Part shown: positions 43,471 to 53,629 of the stretch, piece after piece
Layout: every line of letters begins with the position of its first letter
Numbering within the stretch: position 1 is the stretch's first letter
Assembly: GCA_940337035.1 (NCBI GenBank)
Contig: CALNHX010007681.1
Location: forward strand, 1 to 64,000
Origin: Agriotes lineatus
Taxonomy: Eukaryota; Arthropoda; Insecta; Coleoptera; Elateridae
Direction: 5' to 3'
DNA: 64,000 nucleotides
Notes under the pieces: model-generated
The model's input: only the letters and a program-made list of their open reading frames with translations
Database searches by the model: none
What the model was told of the DNA's origin: nothing
Translations under genes and position numbers: made by a program

Positions 43471-43706
43471 ATTACAATAAACGTGACGAACCGCTATTTT
43501 CTCTAAACGAGTTTAAACCGAAAGCGCCTCTCATCGTAGTAGATTGTTCTAATCAAAAAGATTACCTGCAGGCAAATACCGTAGTGCTTGGATTAGAATT
43601 TGACATGGCGAACAACGTTGCTGCCAATACAACTGCGTACTGTTTAGTTTTGCACGACAGAGTATTTACTTACAACGCTCTCACTAAAGCAGTTAAACAA
43701 TTGTAA
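43471..43706 (+). pseudogene. Capsid-like protein, C-terminal part
   Basis: Open from the LINE junction to TAA 43704-43706: DEPLFSLNEFKPKAPLIVVD, then QANTVVLGLEFDMANNVAAN and TTAYCLVLHDRVFTYNALTK. It is in frame with the upstream part across the duplicated ATTACAA, as expected if the LINE split a formerly continuous gene. The C-terminus is the best preserved part of this gene. Confidence 0.65.
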
Positions 43707-43752
43707 ACCGAACTTTAGTAATCAGTTTGGCAGTTACTTTAGCGGGAACAGC

Positions 43753-44226
43753 ATGTTTGTCATATTACATTTGCAAGGTTTTAAGATATCCAAAAAGAAG
43801 TTTTTGCCTAAGGAATTAGCTGCTTACGATTGCGACGCCGTTTCGCATTATATCTTCAGAGCTCCGTTTTCCTTTTCAACATTACCGTCGCATTTACAAA
43901 AAGAAGCAAGTGGTTGATGAATAATCACCATCGCATTAATTGGAACGAAGTGTTTACCTCCGGCCTTCATGTTTCCGAAGATCCTTCAACGACTTGTTCG
44001 AGATGCTGATGTAATATACCTGAAGGGACGTAAAAAGGCCGCATTTTTAAGAAATTACATCAACAAACACATCGTTGAGATAGAAGAACAACCGGCACTG
44101 TGTGCTTCAAAACCGGCATGCATGCATCATTTACAATCCCTTTGTTACTGCGCTTTATCCAATGTTTATCATTTACACAAATACTATGTGGTGCAATATG
44201 TATCTGGTCTTGAAATGTATAATTAA
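43753..44226 (+). pseudogene. Conserved virus-like protein of unknown function
   Basis: ATG at 43753 gives MFVILHLQGFKISKKKFLPK and ELAAYDCDAVSHYIFRAPFS, then two stops near 43915 in this frame while a shifted frame reads WLMNNHHRINWNEVFT, then the first frame resumes with FMFPKILQRLVRDADVIYLK, GRKKAAFLRNYINKHIVEIE and CMHHLQSLCYCALSNVYHLH to TAA. Two compensating single-base indels explain this. I recognise it as a protein that recurs beside these polymerases in insects; the alternating hydrophobic pattern and late Cys/His residues suggest a nuclease- or fold-like core, but no function can be stated. Confidence 0.6.
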
Positions 44227-44273
44227 AGGTAAATAAAAAAAACAACAACTTTTATAAACGTGTTTTATTTATT
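44227..44273. terminator. Convergent 3' ends with AATAAA-type signals
   Basis: GGTAAATAAAAAAAACAAC just after the plus-strand stop and ATAAAACACG on the minus strand just after the polymerase stop lie within 45 bp; plausible polyadenylation signals for both transcripts. Confidence 0.4.
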
Positions 44274-45763
44274 TTACAGTTCTGAGGAATAATGACCCCA
44301 TGGAATGGTATCTATTTTATTTTCTAATATATGGCATTTATCATCTAAAGCACTAAGAGCTACCTTAGTCTGCCTTACACTATTTATATTATGCTTAGTA
44401 GATCTTATTAAATTTTGGTTTCTGTAAATTTCGACTTCGTCTCTCAAACATTTCAAGTAATCGTCAAAGCAGATTGTATTTTTTACTACACAAGTCTTTG
44501 CACCTTTTGCTTTTTTTACTACTTTGGTTTTGTTGGTGTTACTGTCTACCCTGAGGCTGTAAAGTTTACTTTTCAAGCCCACAAATTCTGTCATTATTTC
44601 GCCATTATATTCGTCTTTCATCAAACCTAACACTTCTTTGTTTACTCTAGGAATTTCAAATACATTATTTTCCGGATAATATGAAGTGTCAAATTTATGT
44701 AAATCTTGTTTTACAATTTCTTAAACATTTTCGGAAGTAATTTCGTAAATTAACGAATTTGTGTCTGTGTATAAAAGCTTGCAATTTTGATGAGAAAATC
44801 GGGACATCATATAATAATTATAATGAAAATCGTAAACGCAAATTTTGGATAAATCTAAAATACACATTCCGATGTAGACAGGTTTCAAAAATCAAATTTC
44901 TGTTTTCTTCAATTCACTTGCCACAATATGTTTATCGAATATGGACCTACTATGAAAATTTGGTTTCGAAATATAATACCTAGCTCCAAAACGTCCGTCC
45001 CACCTGGAAACTAATTTGATGTTTTTGTTTTCTCACATTTTGCATAGTCTTGCCAAAAACAGCATTATTCATTAATTTATAAAGATTTTTTTCAAACTCG
45101 TTCTTTGTCGCGGTTTTTAGTTTTGTATTTAGATAGATGTATTGTTTTAACTAAGGTGATTGATTAAATGATAAAACGCGATGAATTCTAACAAGTTTTA
45201 AGCTAGCGCCAAACATTGCTTCAAATTACGATAATGTATGACATATTTTTCCTTTTTATATAAAGTAGTTAGCATTTTTTTTTTATCCAGGAGGACAACC
45301 GTGTTCGGAACAAAAAGGTAAATTTTTGTGTGGGTCATGTAACGTTTGCGGATACTTTAAATCAACTTTTAGTATGTAGCCTTTTGAAGCATCGTCAGCT
45401 ATAGCGTTAACAAGTTTTTAAATTCAAAATCAGAGAGCCATCTAAAGCCCTTATATTGAAGGGCCTGACACATAGCCCATCCGTATAACTTGTTCACATC
45501 TAAATATATATGGTACTTACGGGCTTTAGAAGGGTCGAACTGACCATCTTTCATAAAGTGATTATTTGTTTTACTATGCCTACTAATATATTGACAAATC
45601 CCTCCTCGAATTCCTTTTTCTATAAAAAAAGCATATTTATATCGGAAAGGAGTTCTAATTGAATTTTGGTATACTTTAACATTACATCCCAAGTGAAACC
45701 GGGTGTTGTGTAATACCAGGCCGGATCTAAACAGTATGTATCATAACAACTTCTTCTAAAGTT
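44274..45763 (-). pseudogene. Family B DNA polymerase, palm and C-terminal part
   Basis: Minus-strand order: DPAWYYTTPGFTWDVML (about 45720), KGIRGGICQYISRH, YHIYLDVNKLYGWAMCQALQ (45510-45450; the DxxxLYxxAM form of motif A), GYILKVDLKYP, KNEFEKNLYKLMNNAVFGKT (about 45090; the N..FGK form of motif B), ARYYISKPNFHS, CKLLYTDTNSLIYEI (about 44785-44740; YTDTNS form of motif C with Asp), and a basic C-terminus ending PWGHYSSEL at 44274. This is the protein-primed-type polymerase of Polintons, adintoviruses and bidnaviruses. There are several frameshifts and one stop after motif C (near 44718). It is cut at 45763 by a Penelope insertion. Confidence 0.93.
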
Positions 45764-45895
45764 CATATTCTTATTTGGGTATTTCGTCACTCTGCAAATT
45801 AAAAATATTAAATAACGAACGTTTTGAGGGACAATTTGCCTTCGTTATCAAAGAATAACAATTTAAAAAAACAATAAACTTAGCTTTTTTCACTG

Positions 45896-46380
45896 GAAGT
45901 ACTATATATACAATTCCTTGAATGTTGTTCTTCGTTGAACGGTTTAGTTTTTGTAAGAACTGACCGCAAGATATTCATCGTTTTGAATACCGTTCTAACA
46001 TTGAATCTATTTCCAATTCGTCTAATTTTGTCAGATATGCCTGGAATATATGGTATAGTTAGAGTATTATATTTTTGAGTGTCATTCCTTTGTATGTGTG
46101 TGGCATTGCCTCGTGTATTGAAAATGTTCCGAACAAGAGTCTCTGGATAGCCATTATCTTGTAAAACATTAATAATAAATTCTTTCTCTTTTTTGAAGAT
46201 TTTATCATTAGAGCAAACAACTTTGGCTTTGTCGTAGAGACTTTTTACAACGCCTGTCTTTATGTTTTTGTGATGGTTGGAATTAAAATGTAAGTACCTA
46301 TTAGTATTGGTTTTATTACGGTATACTGATGTTTCAAAAGTATTTATTGTGTGTGTGATTAGTGTATCAAGAAAGGATAA
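45896..46380 (-). pseudogene. Penelope reverse transcriptase C-terminal remnant
   Basis: Minus-strand translation gives LSFLDTLITH, TSVYRNKTNTNRYLHFNSNH, KTGVVKSLYDKAKVVCSN, NVLQDNGYPETLVRNIF and KTKPFNEEQHSRNCIYS. These are the FLDTL, Y.K.TNT.RYL.F.S.H and post-palm motifs of Penelope. The protein then runs into the terminal repeat instead of into the GIY-YIG domain, so the nuclease is missing from this half. Confidence 0.85.
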
Positions 46381-46384
46381 CTAA

Positions 46385-46760
46385 TTGTTTGGCTCTGTTT
46401 CTAATGTGAATTTGATGGAGGTTTCTTTATATAGTATTCCCTGTAAATGCGGGAAATATTATATCGGTGAAACATCCAGACCTTTAGCAGTTAGAGTTAA
46501 AGAACATAAAAATATGATGAAAACCTATCAATTCAATAAGTCTAAGCTGGCAGAACATGCTTGGGATGAAAACCATAAAATACAATAGCACAACACAAAG
46601 ATCTTGTCTAAAGAATCGATGTCAACTAGACGAAAAATTAAGGAAACGGCATATATTTTACTTAACGAAGAAAAATGCTTGTCGTCTTTCTCAATATTTT
46701 TAGACAATAGTTGGCTATCGATTCTTAAAGATGAGATCAAGTAGGTGTAGATATCAACAA
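46385..46760 (+). pseudogene. Penelope GIY-YIG endonuclease domain
   Basis: From 46426: LYSIPCKCGKYYIGETSRPL, AVRVKEHKNMMKTYQFNKSK and LAEHAWDENHKIQ to a stop at 46586, then the C-terminal part (TKILSKESMSTRRKIKETAY, WLSILKDEIK) in the same frame beyond the stop. C.CG..YIGET..L..R..EH is the nuclease core with its Tyr, Arg and Glu/His residues. The 5' portion lacks reverse transcriptase because that half is inverted next door. Confidence 0.9.
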
Positions 46761-46974
46761 ACGTCAATGTCAAACAATTCATTGGATGTTGGTCGTTTTT
46801 CCTTCCAGTGAAAAAAGCTAAGTTTCTTGTACTTTTTAATTGTTATTCGTTGATAACGAGGGCAGATTGTCTCACGAAACGTTCGTTATTTAATATTTTT
46901 AATTTGCAGAGTGGCGAAATACCCAAATAAGAATATGAATTATGAATTCACGCCACAAAGATGTTTTAGAGATT

Positions 46975-49310
46975 TTCTTCTAAAGTTTTCAAATACATCC
47001 GCCAATAATAATATGTTTGTTTTCAGGTACAGGTCCGAATAGTCGCCTAAATTCTTAATTTCAAATGTTTGTCAAACAGTTTGAGCATGTTGATAGTCAT
47101 TCTCGTTTATATCGGAATCTGTTAATCTACTAAAAAAATGTTCTGTAGCCGGAAGCGACTCTTCCCTCAAATTTCTCATAATTTGTCATATATTCGTAAG
47201 GATAAACTCCTTTTTTGGAAAGCAAAGAAATTTTAAAATTATCCAGATGTAAATTTTGTTGCTTCAAAATTTTAAAATCACCCGGTTGCAAATAGGATGC
47301 CAATTTTTCTAAAGAAGAATTCATAAATCGAAACGAATCTATAATTCAAAATTAATTTTATCTCCCTCGATAGTTTTCCTAAAAGAAATATAACGCTTCT
47401 TGTTCAGCGGTAACAGGCTTATATTACCGGGTATAGCTTTAAATAAAATTTTAACAAAGAAGTGACTATCGTAACCGCTAAAATTATGAAACACCACGGG
47501 AATAATTCTAGAAGTTTTATAATTTAGATTGCAATTGCTATGAGCGGGTCCTCTAAATTTTCCAGTCATGTGACAATGATCAAGAACACGTTTTATCTCT
47601 TCTGACACATCCCCTAAAACAAATTCCTGCTCGCAAATATGACAGACCGGGACTACAAGAGCTTCATTTTTCTGTTGTTCGGTAATTTGCATTGGTTTGT
47701 GGCGGTCGAAATATTGTTTTAAATTGCTCGGAATATTTTGTAATTCTTTTACGTACCATTCAATACAATCTGCACCGCGATAGCTTCGAAAATAGCTCAG
47801 CGAATTATCAAAAGTACAGTGCAGATAGTAACCAATGCTACACGCCTCATGGTCTTGATACCTGGCTGTACTTTTGTTTACTGGGCTATCGTTTACCTCC
47901 TTAAGAATGGCCTCCAGATCGCTGTAAACAACAAAAGGCCACAGTTCCTTATAATTAAAATTCTTAAATTCTAAAAGCGTGCCGGGCTCGGGAAGATTTA
48001 CTTTGCACTTGTCCATTGCTATACAGTCCACCATATGTAAACTAAGTTTATTTTCACTCCCGAAATACTGCAGACATCTATCGCAAATGAATTTTTTATT
48101 TTTATGTTTCGATAGTTGTGAACTCACCAGTCTCGACAAATTTGTTATTAAATAAAAATGCAGTTTTACAGTCTTCTTCTTCGTCTTCCATGTTTGGTTC
48201 CATCCCATATTGTTGGTTAATTTCGAATTTTTCATCTTCATAGTATTCTTGAATCATTAAAAGATTAACGTGAATGGCTTGGTTGTTTGAAGCCAAATAG
48301 GCTGGCGATGTAGAGTAAAGTTGTTCCCTCACGGAAAGAACATACACATTGAGTGATACATTGTTTTGTTTCTCAAATTTTGAAATCTGTCTTAGCGTCA
48401 TTAGAAACTCGATGCCTTCCAAATTCAAATGGCCCCTATAAGCTGGATAACTCTAAACAAGATTTGAATTATTGTTGGCAGGAAACAGGTGAGCTATTAC
48501 ACTCCAGGAAAAACAGGTGTCGTTTTTAAAATTTTGAATATTCACAACTGCTTTCTTTTTTCAATTTGGTGAGGTAAACGAATATAGGAATTTCCATGAA
48601 ACAGTTGTTCGCATCTATTGATATTGACAAAAAGCGAAAGAATCTCGTGTAGTGCCCATCCGGATTCCCCCTCTTCAAAAACTGACACCTTGTTCAGAAT
48701 TTTTGATGCAACATGTTTTTGAAACCATTGTTTTAAATTTGGCAATTCCTGTTGGAGAATTAACTGATTTTTAGTATCAAAGTATTTAGTGGAAAACATT
48801 TCCGAATTTGCTGTTGCTTTTATAAACTCCGCGCAAAACACTGTATTAACTTTAATTACACTGTTGTTTTTATTGACATTTTTAATTTTTCTTTTAAACA
48901 AAACGCGGCAATCTTCTAAAAATTTTCTATCTTTTTATGGGCCAAATTTATTATTACGTCTGTCTCTAGTCGACATTCAAATGCACTCTCCGCCAATTTA
49001 CTCGTCCATTTAATTTGGAATTTTTTACACTAGATGTCCCAGCTCCAGTTTTTGTAATTGAGGTAAACAGCACATGATACCTTTTTAAATGTCCTATTGC
49101 CGTTTCAACATGTTTGCAGGCTCCAATAGACTTACAGCTTTTTAGTAGTTTTGATAATAGTCGAATATTGTTTTCGTTTATTCTCAAAGTTTTTAAAATT
49201 TTATCACGTGCCGAAGGTAAGTTTTTAAAGGTTTTATAGCATTTCTCGATGGTTTCTACAGCCGCTCTACTAACTCTCGCAATTTCATTTTTGTTCCCGT
49301 TGTTTACTGT
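46975..49310 (-). pseudogene. Family B DNA polymerase, N-terminal and exonuclease part with HNH insert
   Basis: Reads from about 49310 leftward in pieces: a helical region (RLLSKLLKSCKSIGACKHVE, 49187-48966), a domain with ESGWALHEILSLFVNINRC (48901-48542), NDTCFSWSVIAHLFPAN, GHLNLEGIEF, then a 300-codon frame 48241-47339 with a C2HC finger (C53, C56, H69, C73), exonuclease motif I (DLE, residues 108-110), an endonuclease VII/HNH-like zinc module (C200, C203, DHCH at 221-224, C237 with N238) and exonuclease motif II (HNFSGYDSH, 252-260). 47324-47130 and 47110-46990 carry LASYLQPGDFK, YPYEYM, LTDSDINENDYQHAQ and YLKTNILLLADVFENFR. No ATG is seen at the extreme N-terminus. Multiple frameshifts exist. 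Together with 44274-45763 this is one gene of about 3.8 kb of coding length. Confidence 0.92.
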
Positions 49311-50302
49311 TTACAAAACTGCTAATAGACTGACGAAGCATTAACCGGAATTTACTTTTATAATAATCTTGCAATTTTTATTGACTTTCTCTAGAATTAT
49401 TAAAAAAATCTACTCCGCAACCACGCAAACGCCTTTCTAATTATGCACAGGTCATATTGCGCTCGCATTGAAAATAAATTATCCTTCATGCCTTTCAATC
49501 AATTTGCATAGTAAAGCTAATTTATTGAAACATATGGTAACATTTATCTAATTAGAACAGAGCTGATCTTGAATTCATAAAAATGTACGCAGCAATCGAG
49601 CAAGCATAATATCGCCTTTCTAATTTAATGTGCTTAATATCGCGAAATTCGATTTTTGCCGAGCGTTACATATCCTTCAGTGCTAATTTCATCCGTAATA
49701 ACTGTTTAAGACCAAATGTTGGCTCTTTGCGAAACACTTGGTATGTTTTATGTTAAAATAGAAAGGTTTAACAAACCTACCTAAATAATCAAATAAACGG
49801 ATGAGCATGCACTCGGGGAAAAAAGACAGTTTCCAAGCCGACTGCCACCCCCTCGACTAACCCTAACCTTGAAATATAAAATTCTAAAACCACCCTTCTT
49901 ATACGCAGACACGATGGGCTACATCGGCTTATTTTACCACAAAAATAGCGACATTAATGAAAATGTTCTAAGTACACACTTTTAAATCCAAAAAGGCGTT
50001 AAATCTCGAAAAGGGAGCGAGATAAAGCAAAAATAAGAAAAAAAAATCCGCTCCAACCCCCGCTAGTCTGGATTCACTTGCATCGTTTATAATACATTGG
50101 TTTCAAAGCGCTACCCTCAATATTTGAAACTACCTCTATTTAACATTTTTCATATTTGCTACTGTGAAATTACCAACCCCCATGTAGTCCCCACAATATG
50201 GCGACTACGACTCTGCCCCGCTCAACCACCCCCTCCCTCCCCGTGCAAAGAGATAAGGGTTAAATGACAAACGACAAATTAGCCTTAAATTTGCATTTTA
50301 TT
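49311..50302. other. Right flank of the virus-like element
   Basis: No gene recognised. If the element has terminal repeats they should lie here, but I see none that matches 37.0-38.0 kb. A GC-richer scrap at about 50165-50240 (CCCCACAATATGGCGACTAC) is related to the GC-rich repeats at 51.0-51.25 kb. Confidence 0.35.
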
Positions 50303-50313
50303 AAGTACTTGTT

Positions 50314-50970
50314 CTTCTTCTTTATTTATAGGACGAAGTCCTGTTTTTATTTTCAAGGATTAGGTGGTGATTCCATTGAAGATGATACCCAACTTTGGAT
50401 CCATCTTTGTTGCGGCCAGCCCGGTTGTCTTCTTCCTGGTGGCTTATTGTCTCTGCAGATCTTAACTATTCTTGTATCGTCCATTCGTGTAATGTGTTCG
50501 TTCCACCCTCTGCGTCTCGCTCTTACCCATTTCACCACATCTTCTATACCGCATCTGTTTCTTATTTCTGTGCTTTGTATCCTATCGTGTAATGTTACTC
50601 CAAGAATAGATCTCAATGTTTTCATCTCTGTTGCTCTTGTCATCTGTTTGGTCTTTTTCGTTTCTGCTCACGTTTCTATTGCGTATGTCATTACTGGGCG
50701 TACCACTGTTTTATATATGTTTACTTTACTCTCGATATTCAAGTATTTGTTGTTCCAAATAATATCTCTGAGACAACCAGATATTTGTTGCGTTTTTATG
50801 CATTGGATAAGTGTTTCTTGTTTTGTATCTCTATAAGCCGATATTTGCACTCCCAAATATTGAAATTTACTTACTTGTTCAATTATTTTGTTGTTTATTT
50901 CTAATTTGCATCTTGTTGGCTGTTTGGCAATTATTAGGCTCTTTGTTTTGTCTACTGATATTTCCGTATA
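50314..50970 (-). mobile_element. RTE-type LINE insertion, 5'-truncated
   Basis: An 11-bp direct repeat AAGTACTTGTT flanks it (50303-50313 and 50971-50981), and the minus-strand 3' end carries an AAAGAAGAAGAA tail. About 657 bp were copied. Confidence 0.88.
50353..50930 (-). pseudogene. LINE reverse transcriptase C-terminal domain
   Basis: 50856-50668 encodes YLNIESKVNIYKTVVRPVMT and YAIET, and after a frameshift 50643-50353 encodes ATEMKTLRSILGVTLHDRIQ, RNRCGIEDVVKWVRARRRGW, HITRMDDTRIVKICRDNKPP and GRRQPGWPQQRW. This is the same post-palm region as at 7548-8131 but from a diverged family, with the catalytic palm lost by truncation. Confidence 0.88.
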
Positions 50971-50981
50971 AAGTACTTGTT

Positions 50982-51265
50982 ATTCTATTTAAATATACAA
51001 AAAAACCTGATGTGAACCCCCCCTTTAACTTGAGCATAGGGGGTCCGGCGGCTAGGGATCTGCCCCCGCGGTTGATGTTGCGCATGGAAGCCCAGCGGCT
51101 GGGCTCTGTCCCTCGAGGTTAATGTGACCTTATCATTCCTCCGCCCTCTAACTTGCTCAAGGGGGCCCCACAATATGGCGGCTGGGGCTTTGCCCCCCGG
51201 GGCTGATGTTGCCCAATATCCAGAACATGTTGCGCAATATCCAGAACCAGCCTATCTCTACTACT
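50982..51265. repeat. GC-rich repeated segment
   Basis: Two or more degenerate units of the type GGCGGCTnGGGnTnTGCCCCCnGGGnTGATGTTGC (about 51047-51120 and 51175-51240), with a further relative at about 50165-50240 on the other side of the LINE. Confidence 0.6.
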
Positions 51266-52017
51266 AATGTAGTTACACTTTAGCTCTAAAATAATTAGGG
51301 AAACAAATAATTAAACATAAAAAATTTACTATTCAAATTCCCATGGTGCGTCGCGCAAGGTAGCACCTGGTATATCTACCTGGCATGTACCTGAAAAAAT
51401 TTCAGAAAAATATATGAGTGAGCACCTTCAAAACATAAAATTTTGTATATTTTTGCTTTAATTGAAAAATAGGTAAAAATAACAATTTGGAGAGGGTTCA
51501 AGATTTACCCTTGATAAAAATGGGATCCAACAGATCCAACGTAAACGCTGTAAAGCAGAAAAAGTAGTAAATGAAAAATGAGTTTCATTTAAGGCAGCTG
51601 CGACGCATGGACGGGAGGAGTGCTCGGTGGTACATGTAGAGAACGGGAACGGGGGATGTGCCTGCCGTTCGAATTCGACCGCCGGCAACACTTTTTTATT
51701 TGAAAATTGATATAATTTGCATTACCAAGTGTTTCCTTCTATTGCCGTAGTATTATTAGACACGTGAAGATATTTTAATCTTTAGTTTTCTTTGGTATTT
51801 GCAATTATTAATGCAACAACGTCCACTTGCGGGGGAAGTTCTGAGTAAATCACTTTACAGATGTTTTTATAAATACGGTCGTATTTTCTGATAACATATT
51901 GTAGAAGCCTTTTTATTCTGAATTCAACAATATACCATACGGACCTGTTTCGCAGGGCATTTCTTACGTTGTTTCAGCTTTATAATTTAAAGAAAATAGT
52001 AATTTTTGTATTAAGTG
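51266..52017. other. Spacer
   Basis: No gene. 51410-51540 is related to the tandem unit at 27.37-27.62 kb (GTGAGCACCTTCAAAA, TTTACCCTTGATAAAAATGG). A GC-richer patch at 51590-51690 has no recognised content. Confidence 0.4.
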
Positions 52018-52126
52018 CGCGAAATGAGTGTTTTTTTATGGCGCGTGAGAATGTCAATTTTCGCCGAGACCGTTAGGTCGAGGCAGAAAAGTCATTCAAA
52101 CGCGCCATAAAAACACGAATTTTGCC
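52018..52126. repeat. Foldback element
   Basis: Arms GCGAAATGAGTG..TTTATGGCGCG and CGCGCCATAAAAACACGAATTTTGCC pair around a CCGAGACCGTTAGGTCGAGG centre. Confidence 0.75.
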
Positions 52127-52143
52127 ACGAAATACAAACAACG

Positions 52144-52399
52144 TTTTTTCTACAGCCGTCAAAAAAAGAATAAAAGATTCTCTGCAACAAAATCATACGT
52201 ATATAGCAAATAAGTAGAGTAATATTATTATGTACGTAACGTTTTATATGTGTTGTAACTAAGGAAATGGTGTTCCAAAACCGTTTTTTCACTGCTAGCC
52301 ATAAAGAAATATCACTTTTTCACGTGTTAAAAAAAGTTAAACTTCGCGTATCTATAGCGATGCATAAATGTCACGTTTTTTTGACGGTTGTAGAAAAAA
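52144..52399. mobile_element. MITE, 256 bp
   Basis: Left TTTTTTCTACAGCCGTCAAA and right TTTGACGGTTGTAGAAAAAA are inverted repeats of 24 bp with one or two mismatches. The interior is non-coding. Confidence 0.75.
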
Positions 52400-53575
52400 G
52401 TAATAAACCACACTGGATGTTTTACTTCGACACGAAGTGTACGAAGTATTGAAATTCCCTCATATCGAAAACCACTCTGAGTCAAATATCTCTAAAATTC
52501 GAGCCAACCCACTAATGAACCCACTATATAAAATCTTCGTCTCGGCGGTGCGGATCTTTTGGTGAAGATCCCAGCCCACTAGATCAATCCCCCCGTATTG
52601 GGGGGTGCCTAAACGTGCTGTGCGGGGGATGTATGTTCGTATGTGTACACGATTCCGGTCACCAGGAACCTTCCTGAAGTCTTGGATCGTTTTCATACGA
52701 TAGGTCCTCCGAAAATGAAGGCAACATAAACTTTTGAGCTATGGTCGTCGGCAAAAAAAAATTTTTTTTGTTTTTTTTTTGGATAAATAACTGGTTCATA
52801 GCATTTCATTGTATTAGCGAAAAGGCGTGATGCTGAGTATCGAAGTATTTTTGGAAAGCACTGAAGGCCGCTTTTCTTGGGTGGGGGGTACCGTATATTT
52901 TATTTCTAATTTTATTTATTACTTGTAAGTAAAAGAAAAACCAATAAATAAATTAATCAATTCAATTGAAAAATAGTTTTATTCCGAGACCATCGTGATT
53001 ATTTTGAATTAAAAACATCTAGTGCGGTCCATTACTTCTTTCTGTAAATTACAAACATTGAAACAGCGTATGAAATGCTTTACGAGACTATTCGTATCCA
53101 AAAATTACATGGTGATGTTAAAAAAATACTCGAAACGTAATTAAACCATAACGCGTGGTAAATAATAATAATAATAATTGTCGTTATTGTTGCAAAGTAT
53201 TATTCTATTTATATCTACGTACATATTAAAGGACGAGAATAAGCAACAAACAGCGTAGTTCAGCAAGATTATGTATTGCTGTTCTTTCACTAACATACAT
53301 ATTCATTTGCTGGTTACAGTTACCCAGATGCACAGCAATGAAGGCATTTATGTCTATCAATATTAAAATATTTACTTAAGAAATAGTAGAAAAAAACTAT
53401 TTTTTTAATAAGAAAAATATGAATCTTTTCCTTAAATTTAGTAGGAGAGCGGCGTTTGAAATGTAGCTGTAAAGAGTTATACAACTGAGCAACGTTATAC
53501 GAGAAGGATGGTGTATAACTGGCAGTTCTGTGATACGGCGGTGTAAGCAGGCCCTTACTCCTTACATTGATATTA
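52400..53575. other. Spacer
   Basis: 52440-52700 is locally GC-rich with a CCCCCCGTATTGGGGGG hairpin; a 78-codon minus-strand frame there has no recognised domain. An (AAT)n run lies at about 53163-53178. No gene. Confidence 0.4.
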
Positions 53576-53629
53576 CGGACATTAGTATGCAGGGGCGTCT
53601 CTAGCTCACTCGGGGCCTGGACACAACGC

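Larger units (their letters stand above)
45764..46974. mobile_element. Rearranged Penelope element inside the polymerase gene
   Basis: Bounded by a 13-bp direct repeat TTCTTCTAAAGTT (45751-45763 and 46975-46987) lying within the polymerase frame (..ADVFENFR to RSCY..). Inverted repeats 45764-45895 and 46808-46938 (CATATTCTTATTTGGGTATT and its reverse complement) form the ends, with about 35 bp of tail on the right. Inside, the reverse transcriptase end is on the minus strand and the GIY-YIG domain on the plus strand, head to head. This is the same terminal design as the copy at 4.7-7.2 kb. Confidence 0.88.
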
